DNA of 64,000 bases from Albibacillus kandeliae (GTDB taxonomy: Bacteria; Pseudomonadota; Alphaproteobacteria; Rhodobacterales; Rhodobacteraceae): NCBI RefSeq assembly GCF_003116585.1, contig NZ_QEHM01000003.1, positions 172,916 to 236,915 on the forward strand. The letters are read 5' to 3'. The number at the start of each line of letters is the position of its first letter. Positions within the stretch are counted from its first letter, which is position 1. This document shows, one piece after another, positions 33,279-42,882 of the stretch. The translations under genes and the position numbers were made by a program. The notes under the pieces are model-generated. The model ran no database searches and was not told the DNA's origin. It worked only from the letters and a program-made list of their open reading frames with translations.

Positions 33279-34355
33279 TCAGTTCAGAACGGTGAACTCG
33301 ATCCGCCGGTTGCGCGCCTTGTTCTCGGCGCTGTCGTTCGCACGCACCGGGCGGCTCTCGCCGTAACCGACGACCTTCATCCGGGCCGAGGCGATGCCCT
33401 TGCTGCCAAGGTAGGCCGCGACCGCACCGGCGCGGCGCTCGCTCAGCGCTTGGTTGGTGGCGTCGCTGCCGTCCGAGTCGGTGTGCCCCCCGACCTCGAT
33501 CACCAGGTCCGGGCAGCGGTTCACGATGTCATAGAGGTTGTCGAGCAGCGGGTAGCTTTCCGGGCTGAGCCGCGCGCTGGCCGGGTTGAAATAGATGTTC
33601 CCGGTGCGCGAGAGGATATCGAAGCGCCCGACACAGGCCTCGCGGTCCATGTTGCCCTTGGTCTCCAGCGCCGCGGCGCCCGGTGTGGCGACGGTCGCCA
33701 ACTGCTCCATGCTCGGCGGGGTGCCGGGGCTCGACCGGTCGAAGACGAAGTCGAAGCTGACCACGCCCAGCGGCACGATATCCACGTTCGCCGCCTCCTG
33801 AAGCTTCTCGCGACCGCCCTCGAGATTGAAGTCGGAGAGCTTCACCGCGATCGGCGTGGTCGAGGAAACGTTCACCCGGTCGTTGCTGATCAGGGTAACG
33901 GCGACGTCGGCCTCCTTCTCCAGCGTGACGCCGTGCAGGGTCAGCGTATAGGGCAGCGTCACGAACTTGCGGCGGGTGGAATGCAGGTCGCGCAGAACGT
34001 CCGGCGACAGCTCCACCGAGATCACCGCCTCGGGGAACTTGAAGGTTTCGAAGAACAGGAAGCGCATCCGCACGTTCCTCAGGTCGATGCTGGTATCGAC
34101 CGAGTCCATCAGCACCTTCACCTGCGCCTTGCCGTCCGGGGTGATCAGCCCCGAGAGATTCACGAAATGGCTGGTCTCGGCCAGGTCACCCTTCTTCACC
34201 GAGAGAAAGCGCAGGTCGGATGACTCGGCATCGAGGATCCAGCCATTCTCGAAGGGATCGGCGGATTGCGCGGCCACCGGTTCGACCACGGCAATCGCGA
34301 GAAGCAATGCCAGTATCCGGGGCAACAGGGTTCGGCGGCTGAAGAAACGGGTCAT
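33279..34355 (-). CDS. Secreted YceI-like/OmpA-domain protein
   Basis: A 358-aa envelope protein. The signal peptide is at residues 1-29 (LLPRILALLLAIAVVEPVAAQ). Residues 35-200 resemble the YceI lipocalin-like domain (WILDAESSDLRFLSVKKGD, LPYTLTLHGVTLEKEADVAV). Residues 235-358 are an OmpA peptidoglycan-binding domain (IEVGGHTDSDGSDATNQALS, NKARNRRIEFTVLN). ATG at 34355 has GGGAG 4-8 bases upstream; a longer frame from 34424 lacks a signal peptide at its start. It is convergent with the TonB-like gene and divergent from the caspase-like gene. Possibly it anchors the energised module to the wall. Confidence 0.88.
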   Translation of the reverse strand: MTRFFSRRTLLPRILALLLAIAVVEPVAAQSADPFENGWILDAESSDLRFLSVKKGDLAETSHFVNLSGLITPDGKAQVKVLMDSVDTSIDLRNVRMRFLFFETFKFPEAVISVELSPDVLRDLHSTRRKFVTLPYTLTLHGVTLEKEADVAVTLISNDRVNVSSTTPIAVKLSDFNLEGGREKLQEAANVDIVPLGVVSFDFVFDRSSPGTPPSMEQLATVATPGAAALETKGNMDREACVGRFDILSRTGNIYFNPASARLSPESYPLLDNLYDIVNRCPDLVIEVGGHTDSDGSDATNQALSERRAGAVAAYLGSKGIASARMKVVGYGESRPVRANDSAENKARNRRIEFTVLN

Positions 34356-34595
34356 CGGACTCCCTCGGTCAATTAAGCGACGCGAATTGCGGTACCTCAA
34401 ATGCGCTTTATGGTACATTATCAATGAACCGCCTGCTAAGAACAGGAAAAGCGAAGTCAGGCCGGCATAATGTCAAAGAAATGCCGAACTGTCCGGCTAG
34501 GGCCGGTCGGAATTGGCGTGGTGCCGAACCCCGGCCGGATCCCTGCGCAAGGGACATGAGGCTGACCGAGCAGGACGAAACGACAGGAACGACCC

Positions 34596-36053
34596 GTGCG
34601 CGCACTGACAAGACTCTTCGTGCTTCTGCTGGCCTTTGCGGCCGCCCCGCTTCAGGCCGAGGAGCGGCTGGCGCTGGTCGTCGGCAACTCGGCCTATGGC
34701 CGGGTGACGCCGCTCGACAACCCCTCCCATGACGCCGAGCTGATCGGCAAGACGCTGGAGGGCCTCGGCTTCAAGGTCACGCTGCTGGTCGATTCCACCC
34801 AGATCGAGATGAAGCGCGGCATCGCGCAGTTCGGCCGCGCCCTGCGCGACGCCGGCACCGAGGCGACCGGCCTGTTCTATTATGCCGGCCACGGGGTCCA
34901 GTCCTTCGGCTCGAACTACCTGCTGCCCGTCGATGCCGAGGTTTCCGACGCCGCCGATCTCGACCTCGTCGCCATCGAGGCGCAGTCGGTGCTGCGCCAG
35001 ATGTATTCGGCCCGCAACAAGACCAACATCGTCATCCTCGACGCCTGCCGCAACAACCCGTTCAGCGACATCCCCGCCTTCAACGACAACGGCCTCGCCG
35101 AGATGCAGGCGCCGACCGGCACTTTCCTTGCCTATGCGACCGCGCCCGGCGCCGTGGCGCTTGACGGGCTCGAGGGGAACAGCCCCTTCACCGAGGCCGT
35201 CGTGCGGCTGATGTCCACGCCGGGCCTGCCGATCGAGCAGATGTTCAAGCAGGTGCGCGTCGACGTGATCGAGAAGACCAAGGGCCAGCAGACCCCGTGG
35301 GACGCTTCCTCGCTCACCAATGACTTCAGCTTTGCCAAGGCCGAGGAGCGCACGGCCTCGGACATCGAGGCCCAGCAGTTCTGGAAATCGGTTCAGTCCA
35401 GCCGCGACCCTGTGCAGATCATGCTGTTCCTGCGCGGTTACGGCGACAGCGCCTATGCCGCGGACGCCAAGACGCTGCTGGCCGAGGTGATGGAAAAGGA
35501 GCTGGCCAAGGAACAGACCCAGACCGCCAGCGCCTCCTCCGGGCCGACCCCGGCCGAGCAGAAGCTCTTCGAAGCGGCACAGGCCAACCCGAGCCGCGGC
35601 GCGTGGGAAGCCTATCTGCAGATCTATCCCAACGGCGTCTTCACCGAGTTCGCGCGCCAGGAACTGAACGCGCTGCGCGCCCAGAACGGAGAGGACCCGG
35701 TCGGCCCCGGCCAGCACGCGGGCCCCAAGGCGGGCACCGCCGACGCCTCGATCCCCCCGGGCATCATCACCTTCGAGTCGCCGCTCGATTCCGAGGTCGA
35801 GTCGGTGAACGGCAAGTCCATCGCCGAGCTGATCGGCACCACCCCGCTGTTCCCGCCGGTCGAGGGGCTGCCCGACGAATACTGGAAGAACCAGCACTGC
35901 TCGAACTGCCACGAGTGGACCCGCGAGCGCATCTGCACACAGGCCAATACCTACCTGAGCCTGAACATGCAGCGCTCGCTCGACAAGGCGCATCCCTTCG
36001 GCGGCGTGCTGAAGCGCAGCCTCAAGGCCTGGGCCGCAGGCGGCTGCCAGTAG
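34596..36053 (+). CDS. Secreted caspase-fold (C14) protein with C-terminal CXXCH
   Basis: A 485-aa protein starting at GTG 34596 (AGGA 9 bases upstream). Signal peptide at 1-21 (LFVLLLAFAAAPLQA). The caspase-like domain (22-260) carries the catalytic dyad: His99 in FYYAGHG and Cys151 in ILDACRNNP. Residues 320-365 contain a short helical repeat (EQKLFEAAQANPSRGAWEAY). The C-terminal segment has a heme-type CSNCH at 435-439 plus Cys447 and Cys484. A periplasmic location would allow cytochrome c maturation to attach heme, but distal ligation is unclear and a metal site or disulfides are alternatives. It is the last gene of the T6SS-side region. Confidence 0.85.
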   Translation: MRALTRLFVLLLAFAAAPLQAEERLALVVGNSAYGRVTPLDNPSHDAELIGKTLEGLGFKVTLLVDSTQIEMKRGIAQFGRALRDAGTEATGLFYYAGHGVQSFGSNYLLPVDAEVSDAADLDLVAIEAQSVLRQMYSARNKTNIVILDACRNNPFSDIPAFNDNGLAEMQAPTGTFLAYATAPGAVALDGLEGNSPFTEAVVRLMSTPGLPIEQMFKQVRVDVIEKTKGQQTPWDASSLTNDFSFAKAEERTASDIEAQQFWKSVQSSRDPVQIMLFLRGYGDSAYAADAKTLLAEVMEKELAKEQTQTASASSGPTPAEQKLFEAAQANPSRGAWEAYLQIYPNGVFTEFARQELNALRAQNGEDPVGPGQHAGPKAGTADASIPPGIITFESPLDSEVESVNGKSIAELIGTTPLFPPVEGLPDEYWKNQHCSNCHEWTRERICTQANTYLSLNMQRSLDKAHPFGGVLKRSLKAWAAGGCQ

Positions 36054-36110
36054 CCTCTCTCTCACCCTGCCTGAGGGCTGGGGATTGGAGTGCTTCCGGA
36101 TAGAACAGTC

Positions 36111-36269
36111 TCAGGGCTTGGGATGATCGTCCCAGTCGTCGTTCAGGATGCGACGGCTGTCGCCCTCCGGGTCGTCGTACTGGTTCGACCTGACCGTGTA
36201 GAGAAAGGCGACGAGGCCGATGCCCCCGAGGATCAGAGAGACGGGTATGAGAAAGCCGAGAACGGTCAT
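36111..36269 (-). CDS. ccoS: CcoS (FixS) cbb3 oxidase maturation protein
   Basis: A 52-aa single-span protein. The minus strand reads MTVLGFLIPVSLILGG (a membrane helix at 4-26) followed by the acidic tail DDPEGDSRRILNDD typical of CcoS. The protein is needed for cofactor insertion into CcoN. It overlaps the ccoI stop by 4 bp (ATGA), and it is the last gene of the ccoGHIS operon. It is too short to stand out among overlapping frames, but context and sequence make it firm. Confidence 0.95.
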   Translation of the reverse strand: MTVLGFLIPVSLILGGIGLVAFLYTVRSNQYDDPEGDSRRILNDDWDDHPKP

Positions 36270-38467
36270 TTGCGGCCTGCCAGCCTGAGGGCGTTGAGCG
36301 ATACGGTCATCGAGGAGGTCGACATCGCCAGCGCCGCCACCAGTGGCGTCGCCAGCCCGGCGATGGCCAGCGGCACGGCGACCACGTTGTAGAGCGTGGC
36401 GATGCGGAAGTTCTCGCGGATGCGCCGGGTGGCGCGGCGCGCGATCTCGCAGGCCTCGGCCACCGGGGACAGATCGGTACCGAGCAGCACGATATCGGAG
36501 GCCACCCGCGCGGCGTCGAGCGCGGAGGCGGGCGAGATCGAGACATGGGCCGCCGCGAGGGCGGCGGTGTCGTTCAGCCCGTCCCCCACCATCAAAACGT
36601 GGCGCCCCTCGTTGCGCAGCGCCTCGACCCGCGCCGCCTTGTCCTCGGGGCGGGCGTTGGCGATGCGGGTCTCGATGCCGAGCCGGTCGGCGAGGTCGTC
36701 CACCGCCTGCCGGGTATCCCCCGAGATCAGCAGAACCTGCATCCCTGCCTGCCTGAGCGCGGCAACGGCCTCGGCGGCACCGGGGCGCAGGGCATCGGTA
36801 AAGCGAAAGGCGCGCGGCGCACCCTGCCCGGTGGAGAGCCAGGCGGCCGTGCCGCCGCATTCCTCCGCGCCGACCCATGCGGCACGCCCCAGCCGGACCA
36901 GCTGTCCGCCAAGCCGCCCCTCGGTGCCGAACCCCGGCACCTCGGCAATGTCGTCGACTGGCGCGGCCACGATCCCGCGCGCCGCGATTGCGGTGGCAAG
37001 CGCCCGCGACAGCGGATGGGCCGAGGCGGAGGCCAGCGCGAGCGCGATCGCGAGGTCGTCCTTGCCGTTCTCGTCAATGTTCGTCGCCTCCGGCGTGCCC
37101 GCCGTCAGCGTCCCGGTCTTGTCGAAGACCACGGTGTCGACCTGTGCCAGCCGTTCGAGTGCGGTCGCGTCCTTGATCAGCAGCCCCTTGCGGAACAGCC
37201 GCCCCGAGGCCGCCGTGGTCACGGCGGGCACTGCGAGTCCGAGGGCGCAGGGGCAGGTGATGATCAGCACCGCCGCCGCGATGTTCAGCGCGACCCGCAT
37301 GTCACCGGTCGCCAGCAGCCAGCCCAGCCAGCTGAGCCCGGCAAGGATATGGACCCCCGGCGCGTAGAGCTTGGCGGCGCGGTCGGCCAGCGAGGTGTAG
37401 TTCGCCCGCCCGGACTCGGCCACCGCCACCAGCTCGGCCATGCGCCGCAGCGAAGTCTCCGCCCCGACCGCCGTGGCGCGTACCGTCAGCGGGCCGGTCA
37501 GGTTGACCTCGCCCGCGCTGACCGCCTGCCCCGGCGCGGCAAAGACCGGCAGGGTCTCGCCCGTCAGCAGCGAGCGGTCGAGTTCGGACCGGCCCTCGAC
37601 GATCTCGCCGTCAACCGGCATCCGGGCGCCCGGGCGCACCAGCACGAGGTCACCGATCGCCAGCTCGGCCAGCGCGACCTCCTGCGGGCCCCCGGCCCCG
37701 AGACGCAGCGCGCGCGGCACTTCGAGCGCAGTCAGCTCCTCGGCAGCGGAGCGCGCCATCGCCCGCGTGCGATGATCGAGATAACGGCCCGCCAGCAGGA
37801 AGAAGGTCAGCGTCAGCGCAGCGTCAAAGTAGGCATGAGCGCCCGAAAGCGCGGTTTCCCAGAGCGAGGTGATCACCGCCAGCACGATGGCCAGCATGAT
37901 CGGCACATCCATGTTCAACCGCCCGGCCGAGAGCGCCGACCAGGCGTTCCTAGCAAAGGGCTGCGCCGCATAGGCCAGCGCCGGCAGGGTGATCGCCGCC
38001 GAGATCCAGTGGAACATGTCGCGCGTCGCGTCCGAGGCCCCGGACCAGACCGAGACCGACAGCAGCATGACGTTCATCGCGGCAAAGCCCGACACGGCAA
38101 GGCGCAGCAGCAGGGCCCGCCCGGCGCTGTCGGTGCTGGTCACGCCCAGCGCGGTCTGATCCAGCTCGTGCGCCTCGTACCCGAGACCGCGCACGACCTC
38201 GGCCAGGTCCTCGGCACGGATCTCCGGATCGGCCTCGATCATCGCGCGCTTGAGCGTGAGGTTGACCCGCGCGGAATGGACGCCGGGTTGCGCGGCAAGC
38301 CCGCGCTCGACCTTCGAGATGCAGGCCTGGCAGTGGATCGTCGGCAGAGACAACGCGATCCGGGCATCCACAAGGGGCGCGCCGACCGGCTCCGCCGGAA
38401 CGGCGAGGCAGCCGGGGCAGGCAGCGGCGGGTGCAGGATGCAATGTGGCGGTCATGACCTTGTTCAT
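36266..38467 (-). CDS. ccoI: CcoI (FixI) copper-exporting P1B-type ATPase
   Basis: A 733-aa P-type ATPase supplying copper to cbb3 oxidase. An N-terminal CPGC is followed by an HMA domain with CQAC. Eight membrane helices are expected. The ion-site motif is TCPCALGLAVPAV, the phosphorylation motif DKTGTLT, the nucleotide-domain HP motif SAHPLSRAL, and the hinge GDGLNDTAAL. All catalytic motifs are intact. It overlaps ccoH and ccoS by 4 bp on either side. Confidence 0.97.
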   Translation of the reverse strand: MNKVMTATLHPAPAAACPGCLAVPAEPVGAPLVDARIALSLPTIHCQACISKVERGLAAQPGVHSARVNLTLKRAMIEADPEIRAEDLAEVVRGLGYEAHELDQTALGVTSTDSAGRALLLRLAVSGFAAMNVMLLSVSVWSGASDATRDMFHWISAAITLPALAYAAQPFARNAWSALSAGRLNMDVPIMLAIVLAVITSLWETALSGAHAYFDAALTLTFFLLAGRYLDHRTRAMARSAAEELTALEVPRALRLGAGGPQEVALAELAIGDLVLVRPGARMPVDGEIVEGRSELDRSLLTGETLPVFAAPGQAVSAGEVNLTGPLTVRATAVGAETSLRRMAELVAVAESGRANYTSLADRAAKLYAPGVHILAGLSWLGWLLATGDMRVALNIAAAVLIITCPCALGLAVPAVTTAASGRLFRKGLLIKDATALERLAQVDTVVFDKTGTLTAGTPEATNIDENGKDDLAIALALASASAHPLSRALATAIAARGIVAAPVDDIAEVPGFGTEGRLGGQLVRLGRAAWVGAEECGGTAAWLSTGQGAPRAFRFTDALRPGAAEAVAALRQAGMQVLLISGDTRQAVDDLADRLGIETRIANARPEDKAARVEALRNEGRHVLMVGDGLNDTAALAAAHVSISPASALDAARVASDIVLLGTDLSPVAEACEIARRATRRIRENFRIATLYNVVAVPLAIAGLATPLVAALAMSTSSMTVSLNALRLAGRK

Positions 38468-38922
38468 TTCTTCACGTGCAGCGAAACCTTCTGGACGAAC
38501 TCGGTGCCATCCTCAGCGGTTGCGTTGATGCGCACCTTCCAGCGGCCCCCGCCCAGCTCCAGCGGAGCCTCGTAGACCTCTCCGGTGAACACCAGATCGG
38601 GCTCCACATCCTCGCTGATCTCGGTCGCGCGGCCCACCACGGCGTGCAGCGTCTTCGGCTGCACCGGGACCCCGTCGCGCCCGGTAAAGGCAAGGGTGAT
38701 GCGCCCGTCTGCCTCGCGGGCCTCCACCGTCCAGCCCAGCGCCTCCTGCGCCGCGCGGCGCTCGTTGAACTCCTGGCTCGCGACATAGGAGTTGGCCACC
38801 TCGAGCCCCGGGAAGGTGCGCACCGCGCTGACCGCCAGCGCCACGTTCACCGCGATGATCACGGCAAAGGCTCCGACAAAGACTGCGGCGGCGTGGCGCC
38901 CGGTGAATTCGCGTTCGGCCAT
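38464..38922 (-). CDS. ccoH: CcoH (FixH) cbb3 oxidase assembly protein
   Basis: A 152-aa protein with one N-terminal membrane helix (about residues 10-32; AAAVFVGAFAVIIAVNVAL). The periplasmic domain contains the FixH-typical region TFPGLEVANSYVASQEFN and WTVEAR. It is a stable partner of the assembled oxidase. It starts 1 bp after ccoG and overlaps ccoI by 4 bp. Confidence 0.95.
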   Translation of the reverse strand: MAEREFTGRHAAAVFVGAFAVIIAVNVALAVSAVRTFPGLEVANSYVASQEFNERRAAQEALGWTVEAREADGRITLAFTGRDGVPVQPKTLHAVVGRATEISEDVEPDLVFTGEVYEAPLELGGGRWKVRINATAEDGTEFVQKVSLHVKK

Positions 38923-38923
38923 T

Positions 38924-40468
38924 TCAGTCTCCTCGCCCGTTGAATGTGGTATCGCGGTTGGCGCGCTCGCCGTTGGTCAGATCCTCGACCCAGAACCGCA
39001 ACGGCGTCGCCTCGGCCCGGGCGGGCGCCGCGTCTTTCGGCGTCACAAGGTAGACGCGCTGCAGCATGGCGGTATCGGCGGGCACTTCGACGGTGGCATA
39101 GGGCGTGCCCTCCAGCTGGATCCGCAGGGCCGGATCGCCCTTGACCGAGAGCTTGAACGGACGCGCCTCGCCGTTCTTGTTGCGGATGCGCACGTCGTAG
39201 GTGTTGCGGATGGAGCCGTCGGACAGGGTGACGAAGGTGGGGTTGCGGATCGGCGCCACCGTCATCTCGATATCGGGACGGATGAACAGGGCAAAGATCA
39301 GGCCCAGCCCCACCAGTGACCACATCGCGGTGTAGAGGATGGTGCGCGGGCGCAGGATATGGCGCCAGATGTTGCGCGGCGGCTCGCCCGCGCGCTCGCG
39401 AGTCTCGTCCGAGAGCGCCATGTAGTCGATCAGGCCGCGCGGCTTGCCGATCTTGGCCATCACGTCGTCGCAGGCGTCGATGCAGAGCGCGCAGGTGATG
39501 CATTCCAGCTGCTGGCCGTTGCGGATGTCGATGCCCATCGGGCAGACGTTCACGCAAGCCATGCAGTCGATGCAGTCGCCGGGCCCGGCATGGTCCGCCT
39601 CGGAAGACGCGGGTTTCAGCGCGGGCGGATAGGCCTTGTCGGCGATCACCCCACCGGCCTGCGAGGCGGCTTCCGCCTCGGCCGCCTGCTGGGCGGTACG
39701 GCGGCGGACGTTGCCCTTGCCGCGCGGCTCGCCCCGCCATTCGCGATAGCCGACGACCAGCGTGTCCTCGTCCATCATCGCCGCCTGGATACGCGGCCAG
39801 GGGCAGGCGTAGATGCAGATCTGTTCGCGGGCAAACCCGCCAAAGAAGAAGGTGGTCAGCGTCAGCACACCCATCGTCGTATAGGCGACTGCGTTCGCCT
39901 GCCCGGTGATCAGCTGCATGAACAGCGTGGGCGCATCGGCGAAGTAGAAGACCCAGGCACCGCCGGTGGCGAGGCCGATCAACAGCCAGATCACCCACTT
40001 GGTCAGCCGCAGCCGGGCTTTGCGAAAGTCGAGCTTCTGTTGCCGGTGCAGGCGCAGGCGCGCGTTGCGGTCCCCCTCGACCCAGCGCTCGACGAGGATG
40101 AACAGGTCGGTCCAGACCGTCTGCGGGCAGGCATAGCCGCACCAGACCCGGCCCAGTGCCGAGGTGAACAGGAACAGCCCGAGGCCCGCCATGATCAGCA
40201 GGCCCGCGACAAAGTAGAATTCGTGGGGCCAGATCTCGATCCAGAAGAAATAGAAACGACGGTTGGCGAGGTCCAGCAGCACGGCCTGGTCCGGCAGGCT
40301 CGGCCCGCGATCCCAGCGCAGCCAGGGGGTGATGTAGTAGATGCCCAGCGTGACCGCGAGGATCACCCATTTGAAATTGCGAAAACGGCCAGAGACCCGG
40401 CGCGGAAAGATCGGTTCTCGGGCGGCATAGAGGCTGGGGGCTGGGTTGGCGTCGCTCACGGTATCCAC
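38924..40468 (-). CDS. ccoG: CcoG (FixG) membrane ferredoxin-like copper reductase
   Basis: A 514-aa protein with several membrane helices. A bacterial-ferredoxin domain has two [4Fe-4S] motifs (CIDCMACVNVCP and CITCALCIDACD). A C-terminal periplasmic Ig-like domain follows. CcoG reduces Cu(II) to Cu(I) for oxidase assembly. The likely start is GTG at 40468; an ATG at 40472 is in another frame. A FnrL-type box ends 55 bp upstream, so the operon should be induced at low oxygen. Confidence 0.94.
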   Translation of the reverse strand: MDTVSDANPAPSLYAAREPIFPRRVSGRFRNFKWVILAVTLGIYYITPWLRWDRGPSLPDQAVLLDLANRRFYFFWIEIWPHEFYFVAGLLIMAGLGLFLFTSALGRVWCGYACPQTVWTDLFILVERWVEGDRNARLRLHRQQKLDFRKARLRLTKWVIWLLIGLATGGAWVFYFADAPTLFMQLITGQANAVAYTTMGVLTLTTFFFGGFAREQICIYACPWPRIQAAMMDEDTLVVGYREWRGEPRGKGNVRRRTAQQAAEAEAASQAGGVIADKAYPPALKPASSEADHAGPGDCIDCMACVNVCPMGIDIRNGQQLECITCALCIDACDDVMAKIGKPRGLIDYMALSDETRERAGEPPRNIWRHILRPRTILYTAMWSLVGLGLIFALFIRPDIEMTVAPIRNPTFVTLSDGSIRNTYDVRIRNKNGEARPFKLSVKGDPALRIQLEGTPYATVEVPADTAMLQRVYLVTPKDAAPARAEATPLRFWVEDLTNGERANRDTTFNGRGD

Positions 40469-40522
40469 TCATGAATCACTTGGCTGTCTTCGCCCTTCTC
40501 ACAGAAGAGGGTCGCACGAACT

Positions 40523-40536
40523 TTGACATGGGTCAA
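40523..40536 (-). promoter_or_regulatory. FnrL/FNR box upstream of ccoG
   Basis: TTGACATGGGTCAA is a perfect TTGA-N6-TCAA palindrome centred 61 bp before the ccoG start. If it acts at -41.5, transcription would start near 40488. fnrL is encoded at 51413-52156. Confidence 0.85.
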
Positions 40537-40713
40537 AAAGCACATCTGACAGGCAGCTTTGTCGCAGGCAGACGGGGCGATCTCGCGGAAATGCGAGCGA
40601 TTGCCCGCGTTTGAGATGATTTCCCCTCCGGAATGTCACATTCTCGAACGGCTTGTCGCCACATTTTCGACCGAAGAGGCGAACCAGGACTTTTTCTCAA
40701 GGTGGTTTCAGCG

Positions 40714-42876
40714 ATGCCAAGGCCCGATCTCATCTCTTCCACCGCGGCCGAGGCTCCCCTCTTCGGAGAGGCGTTCGCAGACCATGCCGCCAGCCCGGTG
40801 ACCGAGGTCAAGGACGCCGCCGCCAGCACCGCGACCGCCTATTCCATCGCACCGGGGCAGGCATTTTCGGGCGAGATCGGCAGCAGCGGAGACGAGGACT
40901 GGGTCGCGGTCACCCTGACGGCGGGCCAGACCTACGAGATCGCGGTCCAGGGCGCCTACAGCAACGAAGGCACGCTCTACGACAGCTACCTCGAGATTCG
41001 GAACGCCAGCGGCATCCTGCTCGCTAGCGACGACGATGGCGGCGAGGGCGCGGAATCGCTGCTGAGCTTCACCGCCATGTCGAGCGGCACCTACTACCTT
41101 GGCGTCAGCGCCTATTCGACCGGCACCGGGTCCTACCTGCTGAGCGTCAGCGGCGGCGGACAGACCGGCGTGGGCGACAGCGGCCCGGAGGCTCCGGAGG
41201 CAACCGACCTGTCGGTGATCGAGGACATGGCGGACTACCTGACCCGGGGCTACTGGGGCACCAGCCGCGCCACCGCGAACCACGGCAACACCATCACGGT
41301 GAACATCGAGGCGCTGAATGCCACCGGCCAGCAGCTTGCCCGCTGGGCGATGGACGCCTGGGAGTCCGTCGCCGACATCACCTTTGTCGAGACCGGCGGA
41401 TCGGCCGACATCACCTTCGACGACAGCGACAGCGGCGCCTATGCCTACGAGGATTTCGTGAATGTCTCGGCCGGGTGGATCACCGGGTCCGACCGCGCGC
41501 TCACCTCCTACGGGCTGCAGACCTACATCCACGAACTCGGCCACGCCCTCGGGCTCGGGCACCAGGGCGACTACAACGGCAACGCCACCTACGACCGCGA
41601 CGCGCTGTTCGAACTCGACAGCTGGCAGCTGTCGATCATGTCCTATTTCAGCCAGCCCGAGAACTCGGCCATCGACGCCAGCTATGCCTATGCCGTGACC
41701 CCGATGGCGGTGGACATCGTCGCGATCCAGAACCTCTACGGCGCCGCCGACGGCAGCTCGCTCACCGCGGGCGACACGGTGTTCGGCAAGGGCAACACGC
41801 TTGGCAACAGCTGGCTGGGCCGGCTCTGGGATGCGGTGGCCAGCGATACGGTCACCGCGACCGTCTACAACGGCGACAGCTTTGCGGTCACGATCCACGA
41901 CGTCTCCGGCTACGACGTGCTGGACCTGTCGTTCGACCGACTAGACCAGACCATCAGCCTCGCCGAGCGGACCGCCTCGGATTTCATGGGGCTGACCGGC
42001 AACCTCTATATCGCCGACGGCACCGTGATCGAGGAGTACCGTGCGGGGCGCGGCGACGACACGGTGATCGGCAACAGTGCGGCGAACGTGCTCTCGGGCA
42101 ATCGCGGCGCCGATGTGCTGAGCGGCCTCGGCGGGCGCGACACGCTCAACGGCGGCAGCGGTGGCGACGATCTGTACGGCGGGGCCGGCAACGACCGCCT
42201 GCGCGGTGGCAGCGGGGCGGACCAGCTTGTCGGCAACGGCGGCAACGATACCCTCGCAGGCGGCGCCGGGGCAGATCAGCTATTCGGCGGGGCCGGACAG
42301 GATCGCCTGCAGGGCGGCGCCGGGAGCGACCTGATGGATGGCGGCGCGGGGCGCGATACGGCACTCTACGGCGACGCGGACTCGGGCATCCTGCTGGATC
42401 TACGCAACCCGGACCGCAACGGCGGCTGGGCCGAGGGCGATATCCTGACCAGCATCGAGGCTGTCGAGGCGACCACCTACCGCGACCGGATCTATGGCGA
42501 CTCCGCCGACAACCTCCTGATCGGCCAGCAGGGGAACGACATCCTCGACGGGCGCGTAGGGGACGACCGGCTGATAGGCTCGCTCGGGCGCGACCGGCTC
42601 TCGGGTGGCGCGGGCGACGATGACCTCAGCGGCGGGGCCGGGCGCGATATCTTCATCTTCGACGGCGGCAACGACCGCATCCGCGACTTCGACGGCGACA
42701 TCCTGCGGCTGGACCAAGACCTCTGGGGCGGCGCCGCGCTGGATCTGTCCGACGTCATGGAAATGGCCAGTCGTGTCGGCAAGGGCACCGTCATGGACTT
42801 TGGCGACGGCAACGTCCTCACCCTGAACGGCGTCACCGATCTGGACGCGCTGGCCGACGCGATCCGCATCTTCTAG
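40714..42876 (+). CDS. Serralysin-type RTX metalloprotease with PPC domain
   Basis: A 720-aa secreted protease. Residues about 35-150 resemble a bacterial pre-peptidase (PPC) domain (GEIGSSGDEDWVAVTLTAGQ). The M10B catalytic core carries HELGHALGLGH at 273-283 and a Met-turn near SIMSYF. Residues about 440-690 hold RTX nonapeptides (GGAGNDRLRGGSGADQL) that bind Ca, and the C-terminus (LADAIRIF) fits a type I secretion signal. ATG at 40714 follows AAGGTGG; a longer frame from 40633 has no signal. No type I transporter genes are in the window. It is convergent with the LysR gene. Confidence 0.92.
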   Translation: MPRPDLISSTAAEAPLFGEAFADHAASPVTEVKDAAASTATAYSIAPGQAFSGEIGSSGDEDWVAVTLTAGQTYEIAVQGAYSNEGTLYDSYLEIRNASGILLASDDDGGEGAESLLSFTAMSSGTYYLGVSAYSTGTGSYLLSVSGGGQTGVGDSGPEAPEATDLSVIEDMADYLTRGYWGTSRATANHGNTITVNIEALNATGQQLARWAMDAWESVADITFVETGGSADITFDDSDSGAYAYEDFVNVSAGWITGSDRALTSYGLQTYIHELGHALGLGHQGDYNGNATYDRDALFELDSWQLSIMSYFSQPENSAIDASYAYAVTPMAVDIVAIQNLYGAADGSSLTAGDTVFGKGNTLGNSWLGRLWDAVASDTVTATVYNGDSFAVTIHDVSGYDVLDLSFDRLDQTISLAERTASDFMGLTGNLYIADGTVIEEYRAGRGDDTVIGNSAANVLSGNRGADVLSGLGGRDTLNGGSGGDDLYGGAGNDRLRGGSGADQLVGNGGNDTLAGGAGADQLFGGAGQDRLQGGAGSDLMDGGAGRDTALYGDADSGILLDLRNPDRNGGWAEGDILTSIEAVEATTYRDRIYGDSADNLLIGQQGNDILDGRVGDDRLIGSLGRDRLSGGAGDDDLSGGAGRDIFIFDGGNDRIRDFDGDILRLDQDLWGGAALDLSDVMEMASRVGKGTVMDFGDGNVLTLNGVTDLDALADAIRIF

Positions 42877-42882
42877 GCCGCG

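Noticed and set aside
28200-36053. ExbB/ExbD plus OmpA plus caspase-fold genes considered as an anti-phage system of Zorya type
   Set aside because: The expected helicase, nuclease and ZorB-type fused OmpA are missing, and the caspase-fold and OmpA proteins have signal peptides, which suggests envelope work instead.
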